A DNA stretch of 34,693 nucleotides, taken from positions 1-34,693 of the forward strand of contig CAITLJ010000064.1 of the NCBI GenBank assembly GCA_903893215.1, given 5' to 3'. The position numbers and the translations under genes are program-made. Below, piece after piece: positions 1 to 8,045 of the stretch (its first letter is position 1; each line of letters opens with the position of its first letter). A model generated the notes under the pieces. The model had not been told where the DNA came from. It ran no database searches and saw only the letters and a list, made by a program, of their open reading frames with translations. The stretch comes from an uncultured Ferrovum sp. Lineage in GTDB: Bacteria > Pseudomonadota > Gammaproteobacteria > Burkholderiales > Ferrovaceae.

Positions 1-69
1 ACCGTGAAACGAGACAGCGCCGATGATAGTGTGGTTCTCCCATGCGAAAGTAGGTCACCGCCAAACTCC
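1..69 (+). rRNA. rrf: 5S ribosomal RNA, 3' part only
   Basis: The first bases match the 3' half of a bacterial 5S rRNA, including the conserved stretches GTGAAACGA, GCCGATGATAGTGTGG and CATGCGAAAGTAGGTCA. The last helix strand CCGCCAAAC would pair with the 5' end, which lies outside the window. A strong terminator follows within 10 bases, as expected at the end of an rRNA operon. The exact 3' end is uncertain by a few bases. Confidence 0.93.
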
Positions 70-77
70 CATATGTC

Positions 78-109
78 AAAAAGCCCAGCACTTCCGTGCT
101 GGGCTTTTT
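78..109 (+). terminator. Rho-independent terminator of the rRNA operon
   Basis: AAAAAGCCCAGCAC and GTGCTGGGCTTTTT form a perfect 14-bp stem around a TTCC loop and end in five T. It directly follows the 5S rRNA, so it ends the rRNA transcript. The matching A-run makes it potentially bidirectional. Confidence 0.95.
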
Positions 110-182
110 GCATTCAAGGTGCGGCGCACTGCCGCGTCGCCGGGGTAAAACCGCTACAAACGCGAAAGTCGCTTCAGTCGCT

Positions 183-210
183 TAAAGAAATCGATCTGGA
201 TTGCCGTAAG
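183..210 (+). promoter_or_regulatory. Candidate sigma-28 (FliA) promoter for the chemoreceptor gene
   Basis: TAAA at 183-186 and GCCGTAAG at 203-210 resemble the flagellar sigma-28 elements (TAAA, about 15 bases, GCCGATAA). The spacer here is 16 bases and the -10 element matches at five of eight positions. It lies about 40 bases before the start of a methyl-accepting chemotaxis gene, a class often controlled by FliA. This is pattern matching only; no other flagellar genes are in the window. Confidence 0.4.
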
Positions 211-247
211 TCAGAGGTCCATTGAGAAATTTTCAGGAGCTCATCAA

Positions 248-2281
248 TTGTCCGCGTCCATCTTTACCCCCGTGAAAGCCCTGTCGCGTTCACTCAGTTT
301 CCGCCAGAAATTCATGGTAATTTTTCTGCTGGCCGTGCTGCCATCACTCATCCTGCTTGCGCTCAGCGTGCGGGCCAGCATCGAGGAGGTCAGACGCGAC
401 GAGGCAGAGTTGGCCGGCATCGATGCCTTGCAGCTGATATTTTCGGTATTTGAGCCCGCGACCCACCACCGTGAGCTGTCTGGTCAAGCGATCACCGGAG
501 ATGCTTCGGTAACCGCTGAATTACGCATGGCAGAAACACAGGCCGACATGGCCCTTGCGGCATTGCAGTCGTCCACTCTCACTTCAATTGCCGGGCCCGT
601 GTCTGACCTTGTGGCGCATTGGAAGACTGTGCGTGAATGGCAGAAACAAACACGACAGGCCAGCGACAACGCGCATTTTGCCCTGATGGATGACGCGATC
701 GAACTGTTGCACCAGGAGGGCGGTGCGAGCGGACTGCTGCTGGACCCGGACGCCGATGCCTACTTCGAGATTGTGACGCTGGTGGATCAAATTCCAAAAT
801 TGCGCGAAACGGTCGCCCGGTTACGGGGGCAACTGGCCTTGTTGCAAGGCTCCGATCAGGAAGTCGGACGTGGATTGGTAGAAATGCAGTCCGGCCTGGA
901 TCGCACGGACACGATCGCACGGCGTATCGAGACCGATATGCGGTTGTTGGCGCAAGCTTCCCCGGACTCTTTGGCAAAGATCGCACCCGAATGGGCGGCC
1001 ATTCAACACACTGTGCGGGATTTGCACAACGCCCTCGCTGGAGATGCACAGGCGGGGGCCGCTCAGGTCAAGTCAAACAAAGCGCATTATCTCCAACAAA
1101 TATCCGCGGTGTTGAGCGCCATTCAAACCTTTCAGGACGGTCAGGTGCGCAGCCTCAGGGAGGAAACACTTGGCGTCCGCCTGCGAGCCGAGCGGCGCTC
1201 CATCGTGTCGCAAAGTGTGGCCGGCTTCGCGCTGCTGGCCCTGGTGTCGTGGCTGGTACTTGGCTTCGCGATGGACATGACACAGCGCATCCGGCATGCC
1301 AAGGCAGGCGTGGAGCAGTTGGGGGCTGGTGACTTTACCAACCGGCTGGACGAATCGGGCACCGACGAGGTGTCCTCGATTGCTTACTCGCTGAATCGCA
1401 TGTCGGAGGACCTTGGCCGATTGCTCACGGTAATCCAGGACGATGCGACTGCGGTGATGGGAGCGGCCATAGGAATCAGCACGGCGAACGCGCAAGTGGC
1501 CCGGGCCGCCGACGTGCAGTCCCAGGCCGCTTCGTCCATGGCGGCCACGGTCGAGGAACTTGGCACCAGCATCACCCACATAGCAGCGAGCGCGGGCGAA
1601 GCCAATGACCTCGCACGCAAAGCCGGGGACGTTGCCAGGAGTGGCAGTCAGGTGATTGGCGACACGGTCAGTCGGGTTCGTCAGATCGCGGTCAAGGTCG
1701 ATACCGCATCCAGCACCGTGGCACAACTTGGACAGCAGGCTGCCCGGATTTCCGGCATCGTCAGCGTGATCAGGGGCATTGCGGACCAGACCAACCTGCT
1801 CGCGCTCAATGCGGCCATTGAGGCGGCGCGAGCAGGGGACATGGGGCGAGGCTTTGCTGTCGTGGCCGATGAGGTGCGCAGCCTGGCCGAGCGCACCAGC
1901 ACAGCAACCCGGGAGATCAGTGCAATGATTGCCGACGTGCAATCCGGCGCTGACCTGGCCGTTGCAGGCATGGCGCATGGCGTGGCCGAGGTGCAGTCCG
2001 GGGTTGCGATGGCTGAACAGGCCGGACAAGCCATCGCCACCATCGAGATGACCTCTGCCAAGGTGATCGATGTGGCCTCGGAGATTTCGTTGAGCCTCAG
2101 GGATCAGACGGCACTGGCAGCCGATGCAAACACGCGCGTCGAATCGATCGCGCTAACGGCAGGGGAATACAGCGCTGCCACCGCGAGTACGGCGCTGGCA
2201 GCAGACGAGCTGCGCAACATGGCGACCGACCTGCAGAGGCGCTTGGCAGCCTTGCGGTTTTGTCGGGATGTGCACGCCTGA
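248..2281 (+). CDS. Methyl-accepting chemotaxis protein (chemoreceptor)
   Basis: This is an inner-membrane chemoreceptor that senses a periplasmic ligand and controls CheA kinase. The 677-residue product has a first membrane helix at about 22-44, a periplasmic sensor of about 275 residues, a second helix at about 322-343, a HAMP linker and a C-terminal signalling domain. The signalling hairpin tip is unmistakable around residues 510-540 ([20 protein letters not shown], then the [15 protein letters not shown] run). The start is TTG, chosen because AGGAG sits 8 bases upstream and the N-terminal helix follows at once. The C-terminus has no NWETF-type tether for CheR or CheB. The ligand cannot be read from the sequence. 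The gene follows an rRNA operon and lies tail-to-tail with the GGDEF gene. Confidence 0.95.
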   Translation: MSASIFTPVKALSRSLSFRQKFMVIFLLAVLPSLILLALSVRASIEEVRRDEAELAGIDALQLIFSVFEPATHHRELSGQAITGDASVTAELRMAETQADMALAALQSSTLTSIAGPVSDLVAHWKTVREWQKQTRQASDNAHFALMDDAIELLHQEGGASGLLLDPDADAYFEIVTLVDQIPKLRETVARLRGQLALLQGSDQEVGRGLVEMQSGLDRTDTIARRIETDMRLLAQASPDSLAKIAPEWAAIQHTVRDLHNALAGDAQAGAAQVKSNKAHYLQQISAVLSAIQTFQDGQVRSLREETLGVRLRAERRSIVSQSVAGFALLALVSWLVLGFAMDMTQRIRHAKAGVEQLGAGDFTNRLDESGTDEVSSIAYSLNRMSEDLGRLLTVIQDDATAVMGAAIGISTANAQVARAADVQSQAASSMAATVEELGTSITHIAASAGEANDLARKAGDVARSGSQVIGDTVSRVRQIAVKVDTASSTVAQLGQQAARISGIVSVIRGIADQTNLLALNAAIEAARAGDMGRGFAVVADEVRSLAERTSTATREISAMIADVQSGADLAVAGMAHGVAEVQSGVAMAEQAGQAIATIEMTSAKVIDVASEISLSLRDQTALAADANTRVESIALTAGEYSAATASTALAADELRNMATDLQRRLAALRFCRDVHA

Positions 2282-2310
2282 CCCTTGCCCTGGCCTCGAC
2301 ACAGGATCGT

Positions 2311-3327
2311 TCAGACCAGCAGCGCCACCTGATTGCGTCCCTGCGTCTTGGCCATGTACAAAGCCGTGTCAGCGCGGCCAAGCAGGGTTTCAAGGGTGTC
2401 GTCCCGGCCGGCGGTGGTCACGCCAGCCGACACCGTGACACGGGTGGCAATATCGTGTGAACCGCGACGGCGGATCACGCTGCCGGCAATTCGGGCGCGG
2501 ATCTGATCGGCGCTGTCCCGTGCTGCGTCGGCAGACGCGCCCGGTAACAGCAGGACAAATTCTTCGCCACCATAACGTGCCACCAGATCGCGCGGCCCCG
2601 CATGCGAGCGCAATGCGGTGGCGACGCCGCGGATCACCTGATCACCAAACAAATGGCCATAGGTGTCGTTGATGGTCTTGAAGTGGTCGATGTCGATCAT
2701 CACCAGGCTGAAATCATTCGTCAGGTGCGTCCCCTCCGTGCTGAACTGCAGGAACGCCTGATCGAGACCGCGTCGGTTGAACAGGCCGGTCAGGGGGTCG
2801 GTGAGCACATCGCTCTCCAGCTTGCGCAAACGGGCTTTCAGCTGCTCCACCTGATCGCGACTGGAGACCAGCTCGCCCTGCAGGGCACTGATGCCCACTT
2901 GCAGCGACTGCCCCTCCTCACGTAACGAGGCGAGTTGCAGCGCCGATTCTGCCGCGGGATGGTTGAGCGCGCCATTGAAGCTGGCCAGGGATTGCTCGAA
3001 TTGTCCGAGCTTGCCATCCACCTGCAGGGTGGACACCGAAAAATCCTCGATCAGGCCGCTGAGCCCTTCATTCACCCGCAGCGCCTGTGCGCCCCAACTG
3101 TCGATAATGCAGCGCTGGTATACCTGATAGGTCTGACTTTCGGTCAATCGTGCGCCTTCCTCCACCAGCGGGTCCAGCTCGGCACGCAGGGGCGCATTGT
3201 TCCCGGCCACATACTCGTACCAGATGGCATAGCTGACCGGATGATAGCCCTCGCCGTGACGGGAAATCAGCGGCAGGGACAGCCGGAGCAATTCAGCACT
3301 TTCAGCGCTGGACTGGGCGTAACGCAT
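2311..3327 (-). CDS. Diguanylate cyclase (GGDEF domain, GGEEF variant)
   Basis: The enzyme makes cyclic di-GMP from two GTP. Of 338 residues, the C-terminal half is a complete GGDEF domain: LTDPLTGLFNRRG at about 175-187, the metal-binding DIDHF near 212, the GGEEF signature at 253-257 and the closing ADTALYMAKTQGRN. The N-terminal 175 residues match no domain I can name and end in a predicted coiled coil, as in many cyclases activated by dimerisation. The RxxD inhibitory site expected just before GGEEF is absent (GPRD, residues 244-247), so product inhibition through that site is unlikely. The ATG at 3327 was chosen because the longer frame upstream overlaps the PilZ gene in another frame and lacks protein-like composition. 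It is the last gene of the minus-strand signalling run. Confidence 0.9.
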   Translation of the reverse strand: MRYAQSSAESAELLRLSLPLISRHGEGYHPVSYAIWYEYVAGNNAPLRAELDPLVEEGARLTESQTYQVYQRCIIDSWGAQALRVNEGLSGLIEDFSVSTLQVDGKLGQFEQSLASFNGALNHPAAESALQLASLREEGQSLQVGISALQGELVSSRDQVEQLKARLRKLESDVLTDPLTGLFNRRGLDQAFLQFSTEGTHLTNDFSLVMIDIDHFKTINDTYGHLFGDQVIRGVATALRSHAGPRDLVARYGGEEFVLLLPGASADAARDSADQIRARIAGSVIRRRGSHDIATRVTVSAGVTTAGRDDTLETLLGRADTALYMAKTQGRNQVALLV

Positions 3328-3421
3328 AACGATTGGACCTGTGCATTGATCTCTGAGACCTCTGCTAACGGCAGTTGCCTCGGCTTCTTGAGCACGCCTG
3401 AGCGCCTCAATTCGGCAAACA

Positions 3422-4168
3422 TCAGGAAGGGGCTGGGCCTTGCAGAGCGCCCAGGAACGCCCGGATGGCCAGTGCGTCGTGCAGCGAAGGGTCGATGAAT
3501 TCCAGACCGTACTGCAGGCAGCCTCCTGGATTGAGTGGTTCGCGCACACTGCGCACCACGCAACGCGGATGCACATACACCGGGGGCAGGCGGGGGTCGA
3601 TTTCGAGCACCAGCACCAGTTCACCTTTGTCGCCCAGAATGGCGCCCAGCGAATCACACACGAACGCTGCGCCGGACACCGAAAGATCGACCACACTGCC
3701 GGTGACCGGGAGCACCTGACCGTCAATGTGCAGTCCGAAGGTGGCCGGCTTGTCTAGCACGGTACGTGCAGAACTCCGGACATGCACCACACACAGTTCG
3801 ATCGGCCAGCCCAGATGCAGATAGGGCGCCGGGTAGGTGGAGTGCGCCAGCACCTCGGTCTGGAAGATCACCAGGTCGCGCACGGCAAACAGACGTACCT
3901 CCAAAACCTCGCCGCACTTGATTGCGGGCACGCCATCGCGCACCGGACATTGGGTGAGCAGGCTGTGGCCATCCAGTGCACCGACCACGGGGACGCGGAA
4001 TTCTGGGCGGCCGGGTTGGTTCACCGCCTTCAGTACCACGCGGGTGAGACGGCTGTGAAAGCCGGCCAGGTAGCGCAGGGCCTTGCCCTTGGCGGGCAAG
4101 CGGCGCATGGGATGGGTCCGGCGAGCCGACTGCTCCCCGGCGGGGTCGGGTTTTGTGGTGCGTGGCAT
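3422..4168 (-). CDS. PilZ-domain protein, YcgR-like c-di-GMP receptor
   Basis: This 248-residue protein has the two-part YcgR layout. An N-terminal barrel-like region (about 60-120) precedes a C-terminal PilZ domain with both c-di-GMP motifs: RSSAR (131-135, the RxxxR motif) and DLSVSG (161-166, the DxSxxG motif). YcgR-type proteins bind c-di-GMP and slow the flagellar motor or act on other outputs. A diguanylate cyclase lies 94 bases downstream on the same strand, so maker and reader of the signal may be co-expressed. The start is uncertain: ATG at 4168 lacks a good ribosome binding site, and an in-frame GTG at 4228 would add 20 residues rich in Pro and Ala. The region from 25 onward is the conserved part. 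Confidence 0.85.
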   Translation of the reverse strand: MPRTTKPDPAGEQSARRTHPMRRLPAKGKALRYLAGFHSRLTRVVLKAVNQPGRPEFRVPVVGALDGHSLLTQCPVRDGVPAIKCGEVLEVRLFAVRDLVIFQTEVLAHSTYPAPYLHLGWPIELCVVHVRSSARTVLDKPATFGLHIDGQVLPVTGSVVDLSVSGAAFVCDSLGAILGDKGELVLVLEIDPRLPPVYVHPRCVVRSVREPLNPGGCLQYGLEFIDPSLHDALAIRAFLGALQGPAPS

Positions 4169-4175
4169 CAGGGTT

Positions 4176-4244
4176 TCAGAACAACTTGATGGCGGGGCCG
4201 CCGGTGTCGGTATCGGTCGTTCCAACACGAGGTGAGATGCTCAT
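4176..4244 (-). CDS. Possible 22-codon coupling ORF between HEAT and PilZ genes
   Basis: An ATG overlaps the stop codon of the HEAT gene (ATGA) and opens a 22-codon frame ending 7 bases before the ATG of the PilZ gene. Its product would be a short Thr/Gly/Asp-rich peptide. Neither the upstream nor the downstream start has a clear ribosome binding site, so a short bridging frame could pass ribosomes from one gene to the next. It may equally be chance. Confidence 0.2.
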   Translation of the reverse strand: MSISPRVGTTDTDTGGPAIKLF

Positions 4245-4852
4245 TCGATCTGCCCCAAGGCGACATCTGCCGAGAACTGGATGACCGGTTTGTCGGGAAA
4301 ACGCTGCTTGATGGCACGCAAGGCAGGAACCGCGCGGTGGTCGCCTACCGCGCCGAGCAGGTCGATCGCGCGCGCACATACGTCCTCGTGCGGATCCGTT
4401 TCGAGCAGATCGATCAGCCACGCATTTGCCTGCGGGTGACGAAGCGCCTCAATGATCTGGATGCTGAAAATGCGCGAAGCCGGACTGCGGTTGTCGAGCA
4501 GGGCACGGATATGCGGTGCCACCCGCTTGGGCATCTGCTGGAGCAGTGCGATCACACTGTTGCGTATAGGCACATCCCCGCAGCGCAATAGCGGCAGCAG
4601 GCCCGTCACCACGTCATCCGACTGCAGTTGCAGCAGCGATTCGAGGATGGCTGTGCGTACGCCCTTCTGCGGTTCCTGACCCAGACGTTCAATCAGAAGT
4701 GGCACGCTGGATAATCGGGTTCCCAATGCCTGGGCGGCGCGTCGCCGCACCGATTCGTCGGCGTCCAGCAATTGATGTTCAAGGTGGTGGGGGGTATTTG
4801 CACCTGCAATGCGGCGCAGATCGGGTTGGGGCTGCGTCTGGAGGATGGCCAT
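4241..4852 (-). CDS. HEAT-repeat protein
   Basis: The 203-residue product is built almost entirely of helical repeats of about 30 residues with the HEAT/PBS-lyase pattern, for example DESVRRRAAQALG, QKGVRTAILESLLQL, DVPIRNSVIALLQQM and HEDVCARAIDLLGAVGD. Such repeats form a curved scaffold for protein contacts and have no catalytic residues. AAAGGG lies 7 bases before the ATG. The gene starts 20 bases after the stop of the CheB-like gene and leads into the PilZ gene, so it probably serves as an adaptor in the same signalling pathway. No partner can be named from sequence. Confidence 0.85.
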   Translation of the reverse strand: MAILQTQPQPDLRRIAGANTPHHLEHQLLDADESVRRRAAQALGTRLSSVPLLIERLGQEPQKGVRTAILESLLQLQSDDVVTGLLPLLRCGDVPIRNSVIALLQQMPKRVAPHIRALLDNRSPASRIFSIQIIEALRHPQANAWLIDLLETDPHEDVCARAIDLLGAVGDHRAVPALRAIKQRFPDKPVIQFSADVALGQIE

Positions 4853-4872
4853 GTGGGTCCCTTTGATAAGCT

Positions 4873-5700
4873 TCAGTCAGCGCACTTCAGCCAGCGCGTC
4901 AGTATGCCGGCCACATCGTTGATATCTGCAATCCTGGTGGCACCGCCGCGACGCACCAGTTCACCGGGCATGCCGAACACCACGGCACTGGTTTTCGATT
5001 CGGCTACCGTGCGGCCGCCCTGCTGCTTCAGGGTGGTCATTGCATCGGCGCCGTCATTACCCATGCCAGTCAGCATCACGCCGATCAACTGGTCTGCAGG
5101 CAGGATGCGCATGGCACTTTCCATCATCAGCTGTACCGACGGATGCCAGAACTGGAGCGGATCTTCCGCGCGCGGCGCCATGCAGATGCGGCCGCCCCTC
5201 CGGTTCAGGATGGCGTCGGCACCGCCGCCCGCGACATAGACGTTGCCGGGCAGCAATTGGGTGGTGCTTGTAACTTCCTGCACGCGCAGGCGGCATAGCT
5301 TGTCGAGCCGGGCGGCGAAGGGACCTGTGAACATTGCCGGCATGTGTTGTACCACCACCACTGGCCAGGCGAGATCACCTGGCAGTGCCGGTAACACTTT
5401 TTCGAGAGCACGCGGACCGCCGGTTGACACGCCGATGACAATCACCCCAGGAGGGTCACCGAGCGCGTTGGCTTGTGTTGCGTGCATCAAGGGGCTGGCA
5501 GTGTGTTGCTTGGTCAAGTCGCCCATCGCGGATACGCTGACGGCGGACGCTGTCACGTCACCTTCGAATCGTTGCAGCTGTTCAAGGGCATCGCGGCCAT
5601 TGCGGGCAGAGTCGACCACACAGGTACCGTCCTCCGCGAACAGGTCACGGAAAAACTTGCGCATCAGTGCGGCGTCGTCGACCACCAGTAATTTGGGCAT
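4873..5700 (-). CDS. cheB: CheB-like protein-glutamate methylesterase with truncated receiver domain
   Basis: CheB removes methyl groups from chemoreceptor glutamates (and deamidates glutamines) when its receiver domain is phosphorylated by CheA. This 275-residue version starts like a normal receiver (LLVVDD with the acidic pair at 8-9, then the first two helices to about residue 47). It then jumps into an Ala/Ser/Thr-rich linker (about 48-84). The stretch with the phosphoacceptor Asp, the conserved Thr/Ser and the Lys is missing. The catalytic domain is complete: Ser92 in GVSTGGP, His119 in VVQHMP, Asp216 in TGMGNDGA. The usual PGDxH loop reads AGGGADA (157-163). CheB is normally about 350 residues. 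The start is the receiver Met; the longer frame upstream is low-complexity. A HEAT gene follows 20 bases on. Confidence 0.88.
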   Translation of the reverse strand: MPKLLVVDDAALMRKFFRDLFAEDGTCVVDSARNGRDALEQLQRFEGDVTASAVSVSAMGDLTKQHTASPLMHATQANALGDPPGVIVIGVSTGGPRALEKVLPALPGDLAWPVVVVQHMPAMFTGPFAARLDKLCRLRVQEVTSTTQLLPGNVYVAGGGADAILNRRGGRICMAPRAEDPLQFWHPSVQLMMESAMRILPADQLIGVMLTGMGNDGADAMTTLKQQGGRTVAESKTSAVVFGMPGELVRRGGATRIADINDVAGILTRWLKCAD

Positions 5701-5740
5701 GTCAGCTTTACGGCGACACGGTTGCGCTTCTTGAATGGTG

Positions 5741-5823
5741 TTCGTGGCGTTGGTGGTATTCGTGGCGTCTGGCGTCTGGCGTCTGGCATCCAGCGCCCGC
5801 CGGGGCGCGGCCGGGGCGCGGCG
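5741..5823. repeat. Cluster of short direct repeats between cheB and the dehydrogenase
   Basis: TTCGTGGCGT occurs at 5741-5750 and 5759-5768. TGGCGTC is repeated three times in tandem at 5763-5783, with a fourth imperfect copy to 5790. A GC-rich unit (GGGGCGCGGCC) is doubled at about 5802-5823. The stretch codes for nothing recognisable and lies in a 405-base intergenic region whose remaining part holds the dehydrogenase promoter and its upstream sites. Confidence 0.75.
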
Positions 5824-5870
5824 GTGCCGGATTGATTGCTGCGCTCGCAGCATGTGCCGCGGGCACGCGT

Positions 5871-5934
5871 TGTTCCACGACGGAACAGACGAGTAGCTCC
5901 AGCGCGGAACTGTTCCTGCTGTCGAATTTGTTCC
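5871..5934 (+). promoter_or_regulatory. Candidate upstream activator sites for the sigma-54 promoter
   Basis: TGTTCC-N5-GGAACA at 5871-5887 is a perfect 6+6 dyad. A second, GGAAC-T-GTTCC, lies at 5906-5916, and a GTTCC half-site at 5930-5934. They sit about 110-170 bases upstream of the predicted start point, the usual place for a sigma-54 enhancer-binding protein. The same half-site occurs five times in 64 bases. The activator is not encoded in the window and cannot be named. Confidence 0.6.
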
Positions 5935-6017
5935 GATCGCGCGCCACAGCGCTGATCAGCGCTATGGCGTACATAAAACATCATCAACATCAGGTGCTTG
6001 TCATTTTTCGTCGGGAT

Positions 6018-6032
6018 TGGCACGCCACTTGC
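6018..6032 (+). promoter_or_regulatory. Sigma-54 promoter of the PQQ dehydrogenase operon
   Basis: TGGCACG (6018-6024), four bases, then TTGC (6029-6032) is a full match to the RpoN -24/-12 consensus, with GG and GC ten bases apart. The predicted transcription start is near 6044, giving a leader of about 60 bases with a good ribosome binding site (AGGAGAG at 6093-6099). Expression should need RpoN and an ATP-using activator. Confidence 0.88.
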
Positions 6033-6105
6033 AACGTGAAAAGCAGGAGGCAAGTGATCCATATGTTTGCCTACCTCATAACTAAAGAAACCCAGGAGAG
6101 AAAAC

Positions 6106-7902
6106 ATGTCCCGTCAATTCCGCTTCGTGCCGGCTGCGCTGGCACTGGCTGTTGCTACTGCTTTGCCAGCGCACGCAGGCGTCACCGATGCCGACCTGCA
6201 GAAAGGCAACACTTACACCAGCGGCGTGCTGTCGGCTGGTATCGGTTCGGAAGGGCAGCGCTATTCCCCGCTTGCCAAGGTCAACACCGGCAACGTGGCG
6301 CGTCTGGTTCCAGCCTGGTCGTTCTCTTTTGGTGGCGAAAAGCAGCGCGGCCAGGAATCGCAGCCAATGGTCTACAACGGCAAGATGTTCGTCACTGGTT
6401 CCTACTCGCGTCTGTTCGCGATCGATGCCAAGACGGGCGCCCAGTTGTGGAAGTATGAGCATCGCCTGCCGGACGGCATCATGCCCTGCTGTGACGTGGT
6501 CAATCGTGGCGCCGCCCTCTACGACAATCTGGTGATCTTCGGCACGCTCGACGCCCATCTGATCGCCCTCAACCAGGACACCGGCAAGGTGGTCTGGGAC
6601 CAGAAGCTCGACGACTACAAGTCGGGGCACTCGTATACGGCAGCCCCGCTGCTGGTGAAGGGCCTGGTGCTGACCGGCATTTCCGGCGGCGAATTCGGTG
6701 TGGTGGGGCGCGTCGACGCGCGCGACGCCAAGACCGGCAAGCTGGTGTGGACCCGTCCGACGGTGGAAGGCCATATGGGCTACATGGATGGCAAGGAAAA
6801 CGGTATCTCCGGCGAGACCAACAAGTCATGGCCTGGCGACTTGTGGAAGACCGGAGGTGCCTCGACCTGGGGCAACTTCACGTACGACCCGAAGACCAAC
6901 CTGGTCTATGCCGGCACCGGCAACCCGGCACCGTGGAACAGCCACCTGCGTGAAGGCGACAACCTGTACTCGTCGTCCACCGTGGCCATTGACGTGGACA
7001 CCGGCAAGATCGTCTGGTCCTACCAGAACACCCCGCATGACGGCTGGGACTTTGACGGCGTGAACGAATTCATCACCTTCGACTACAAGACCGCCGATGG
7101 CAAGACCGTTCGCGCCGGCGGCAAGGCTGACCGCAACGGCTTCTTCTTCGTCAACGATGCCACCACCGGCAAGCTGCTCAACGCCTTCCCGTTCGTCAAC
7201 GGCATTACCTGGGCCAAGGGGATCAACCTCGATACCGGTCGTCCCGAGTACGTTGCAGACAACCGCCCGGGCGCGCCGAACGACGCTGCCGAAGGCAAGA
7301 AGGGCAATTCGGTGTTCGCGGTGCCTTCGTTCCTGGGTGGCAAGAACCAGCAGCCCATGGCCTATAGCCCGGACACCAACCTGTTCTACGTTCCGGCCAA
7401 TGACTGGGGCATGGAGATCTGGAACGAGCCGATCGGCTACAAGAAGGGGGCGGCTTACCTGGGTGCCGGCTTCACCATCAAGACCATCAGTGACAACCAC
7501 ATCGGTGCCTTGCGTGCGATGAACCCGGCCACCGGCAAGGTGGAATGGGAAATCCCGAACAACGCGCCCCTGTGGGGCGGTGTGCTGGCCACCCATGGTG
7601 GTCTGGTGTTCTATGGCACCCCGGAAGGTTTCCTGAAGGCGGTTGACGCCAAGTCGGGCAAGGAACTGTGGAAGTTCCAGACCGGTACGGGCGTGGTGGC
7701 TCCCCCGGTGGCCTGGGAAGAAAACGGTGAGGAATACATCGCTGTCGTCTCCGGTTGGGGCGGTGCCGTTCCGCTGTGGGGCGGTGATGTGGCCAAGAAG
7801 GTCAACTTCCTCAATCAGGGCGGTTCGGTGTGGGTATTCAAGCTGTTCAACGGACAGACCACCGCCGATGCCGGCGCGGATACCGCGGCCGCTTCGCACT
7901 GA
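6106..7902 (+). CDS. PQQ-dependent alcohol dehydrogenase, predicted lanthanide type (PedH/ExaF-like)
   Basis: This periplasmic quinoprotein oxidises primary alcohols (and often aldehydes) and passes electrons to a cytochrome c. The 598-residue product has a signal peptide ending in LPAHA and an eight-bladed propeller with repeated W-motifs such as DAKTGKLVW. It also has the adjacent-cysteine disulfide at 128-129 (MPCCD) and metal/PQQ residues Glu196 (GGEFG), Asn273 (GTGNPAPWN) and catalytic Asp315. Two residues on is Asp317 ([10 protein letters not shown]). This extra Asp is the mark of lanthanide-binding enzymes; calcium-type MxaF has Ala and PedE-type enzymes Ser there. Sequence style is closer to PedH/ExaF than to XoxF. 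Substrate range cannot be read. It leads an operon with pedF and a solute-binding-like gene behind a sigma-54 promoter. Confidence 0.94.
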   Translation: MSRQFRFVPAALALAVATALPAHAGVTDADLQKGNTYTSGVLSAGIGSEGQRYSPLAKVNTGNVARLVPAWSFSFGGEKQRGQESQPMVYNGKMFVTGSYSRLFAIDAKTGAQLWKYEHRLPDGIMPCCDVVNRGAALYDNLVIFGTLDAHLIALNQDTGKVVWDQKLDDYKSGHSYTAAPLLVKGLVLTGISGGEFGVVGRVDARDAKTGKLVWTRPTVEGHMGYMDGKENGISGETNKSWPGDLWKTGGASTWGNFTYDPKTNLVYAGTGNPAPWNSHLREGDNLYSSSTVAIDVDTGKIVWSYQNTPHDGWDFDGVNEFITFDYKTADGKTVRAGGKADRNGFFFVNDATTGKLLNAFPFVNGITWAKGINLDTGRPEYVADNRPGAPNDAAEGKKGNSVFAVPSFLGGKNQQPMAYSPDTNLFYVPANDWGMEIWNEPIGYKKGAAYLGAGFTIKTISDNHIGALRAMNPATGKVEWEIPNNAPLWGGVLATHGGLVFYGTPEGFLKAVDAKSGKELWKFQTGTGVVAPPVAWEENGEEYIAVVSGWGGAVPLWGGDVAKKVNFLNQGGSVWVFKLFNGQTTADAGADTAAASH

Positions 7903-7920
7903 GCAAAACGGCCGCCCTCG

Positions 7921-7959
7921 CTGCAGCCTGCCGGACGCTCTGCGCCGGCAACGCTGCAG
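7921..7959 (+). other. Intercistronic hairpin after the dehydrogenase gene
   Basis: CTGCAG (7921-7926) and TGCCGG (7929-7934) pair with CCGGCA (7945-7950) and CTGCAG (7954-7959) in one nested stem. No T-run follows. Such a hairpin at the 3' end of the first gene could stabilise the dehydrogenase message above that of the genes downstream. No coding feature is seen in 7903-8045. Confidence 0.4.
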
Positions 7960-8045
7960 GGCCGGGCGGATCGAAGGACTCCGGGCAGGGCAAGCGTGAT
8001 AGCGCTGTCCGGGGGTATGCAAGCCATCTCCAGAGAATCCAACGC

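Noticed and set aside
1073-2029. 318-codon minus-strand frame under the chemoreceptor
   Set aside because: Shadow of the chemoreceptor; His/Arg-rich with no motif.
3328-3726. Longer N-terminus of the GGDEF protein
   Set aside because: It overlaps the PilZ gene in another frame and is rich in Cys and Trp, typical of out-of-frame translation.
5763-5790. TGGCGTC tandem units as a CRISPR array
   Set aside because: Units are 7 bases with no spacers and no cas genes nearby; this is a simple tandem repeat.
6106-7902. Calcium methanol dehydrogenase MxaF
   Set aside because: Asp317 replaces the Ala of MxaF and no mxaI or mxaG follows; PedF and the sequence style point to a PedH/ExaF-like enzyme.
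6826-8022. 398-codon minus-strand frame over the dehydrogenase
   Set aside because: A shadow of a strongly biased high-GC gene; no recognisable motif and it runs across the intergenic hairpin.
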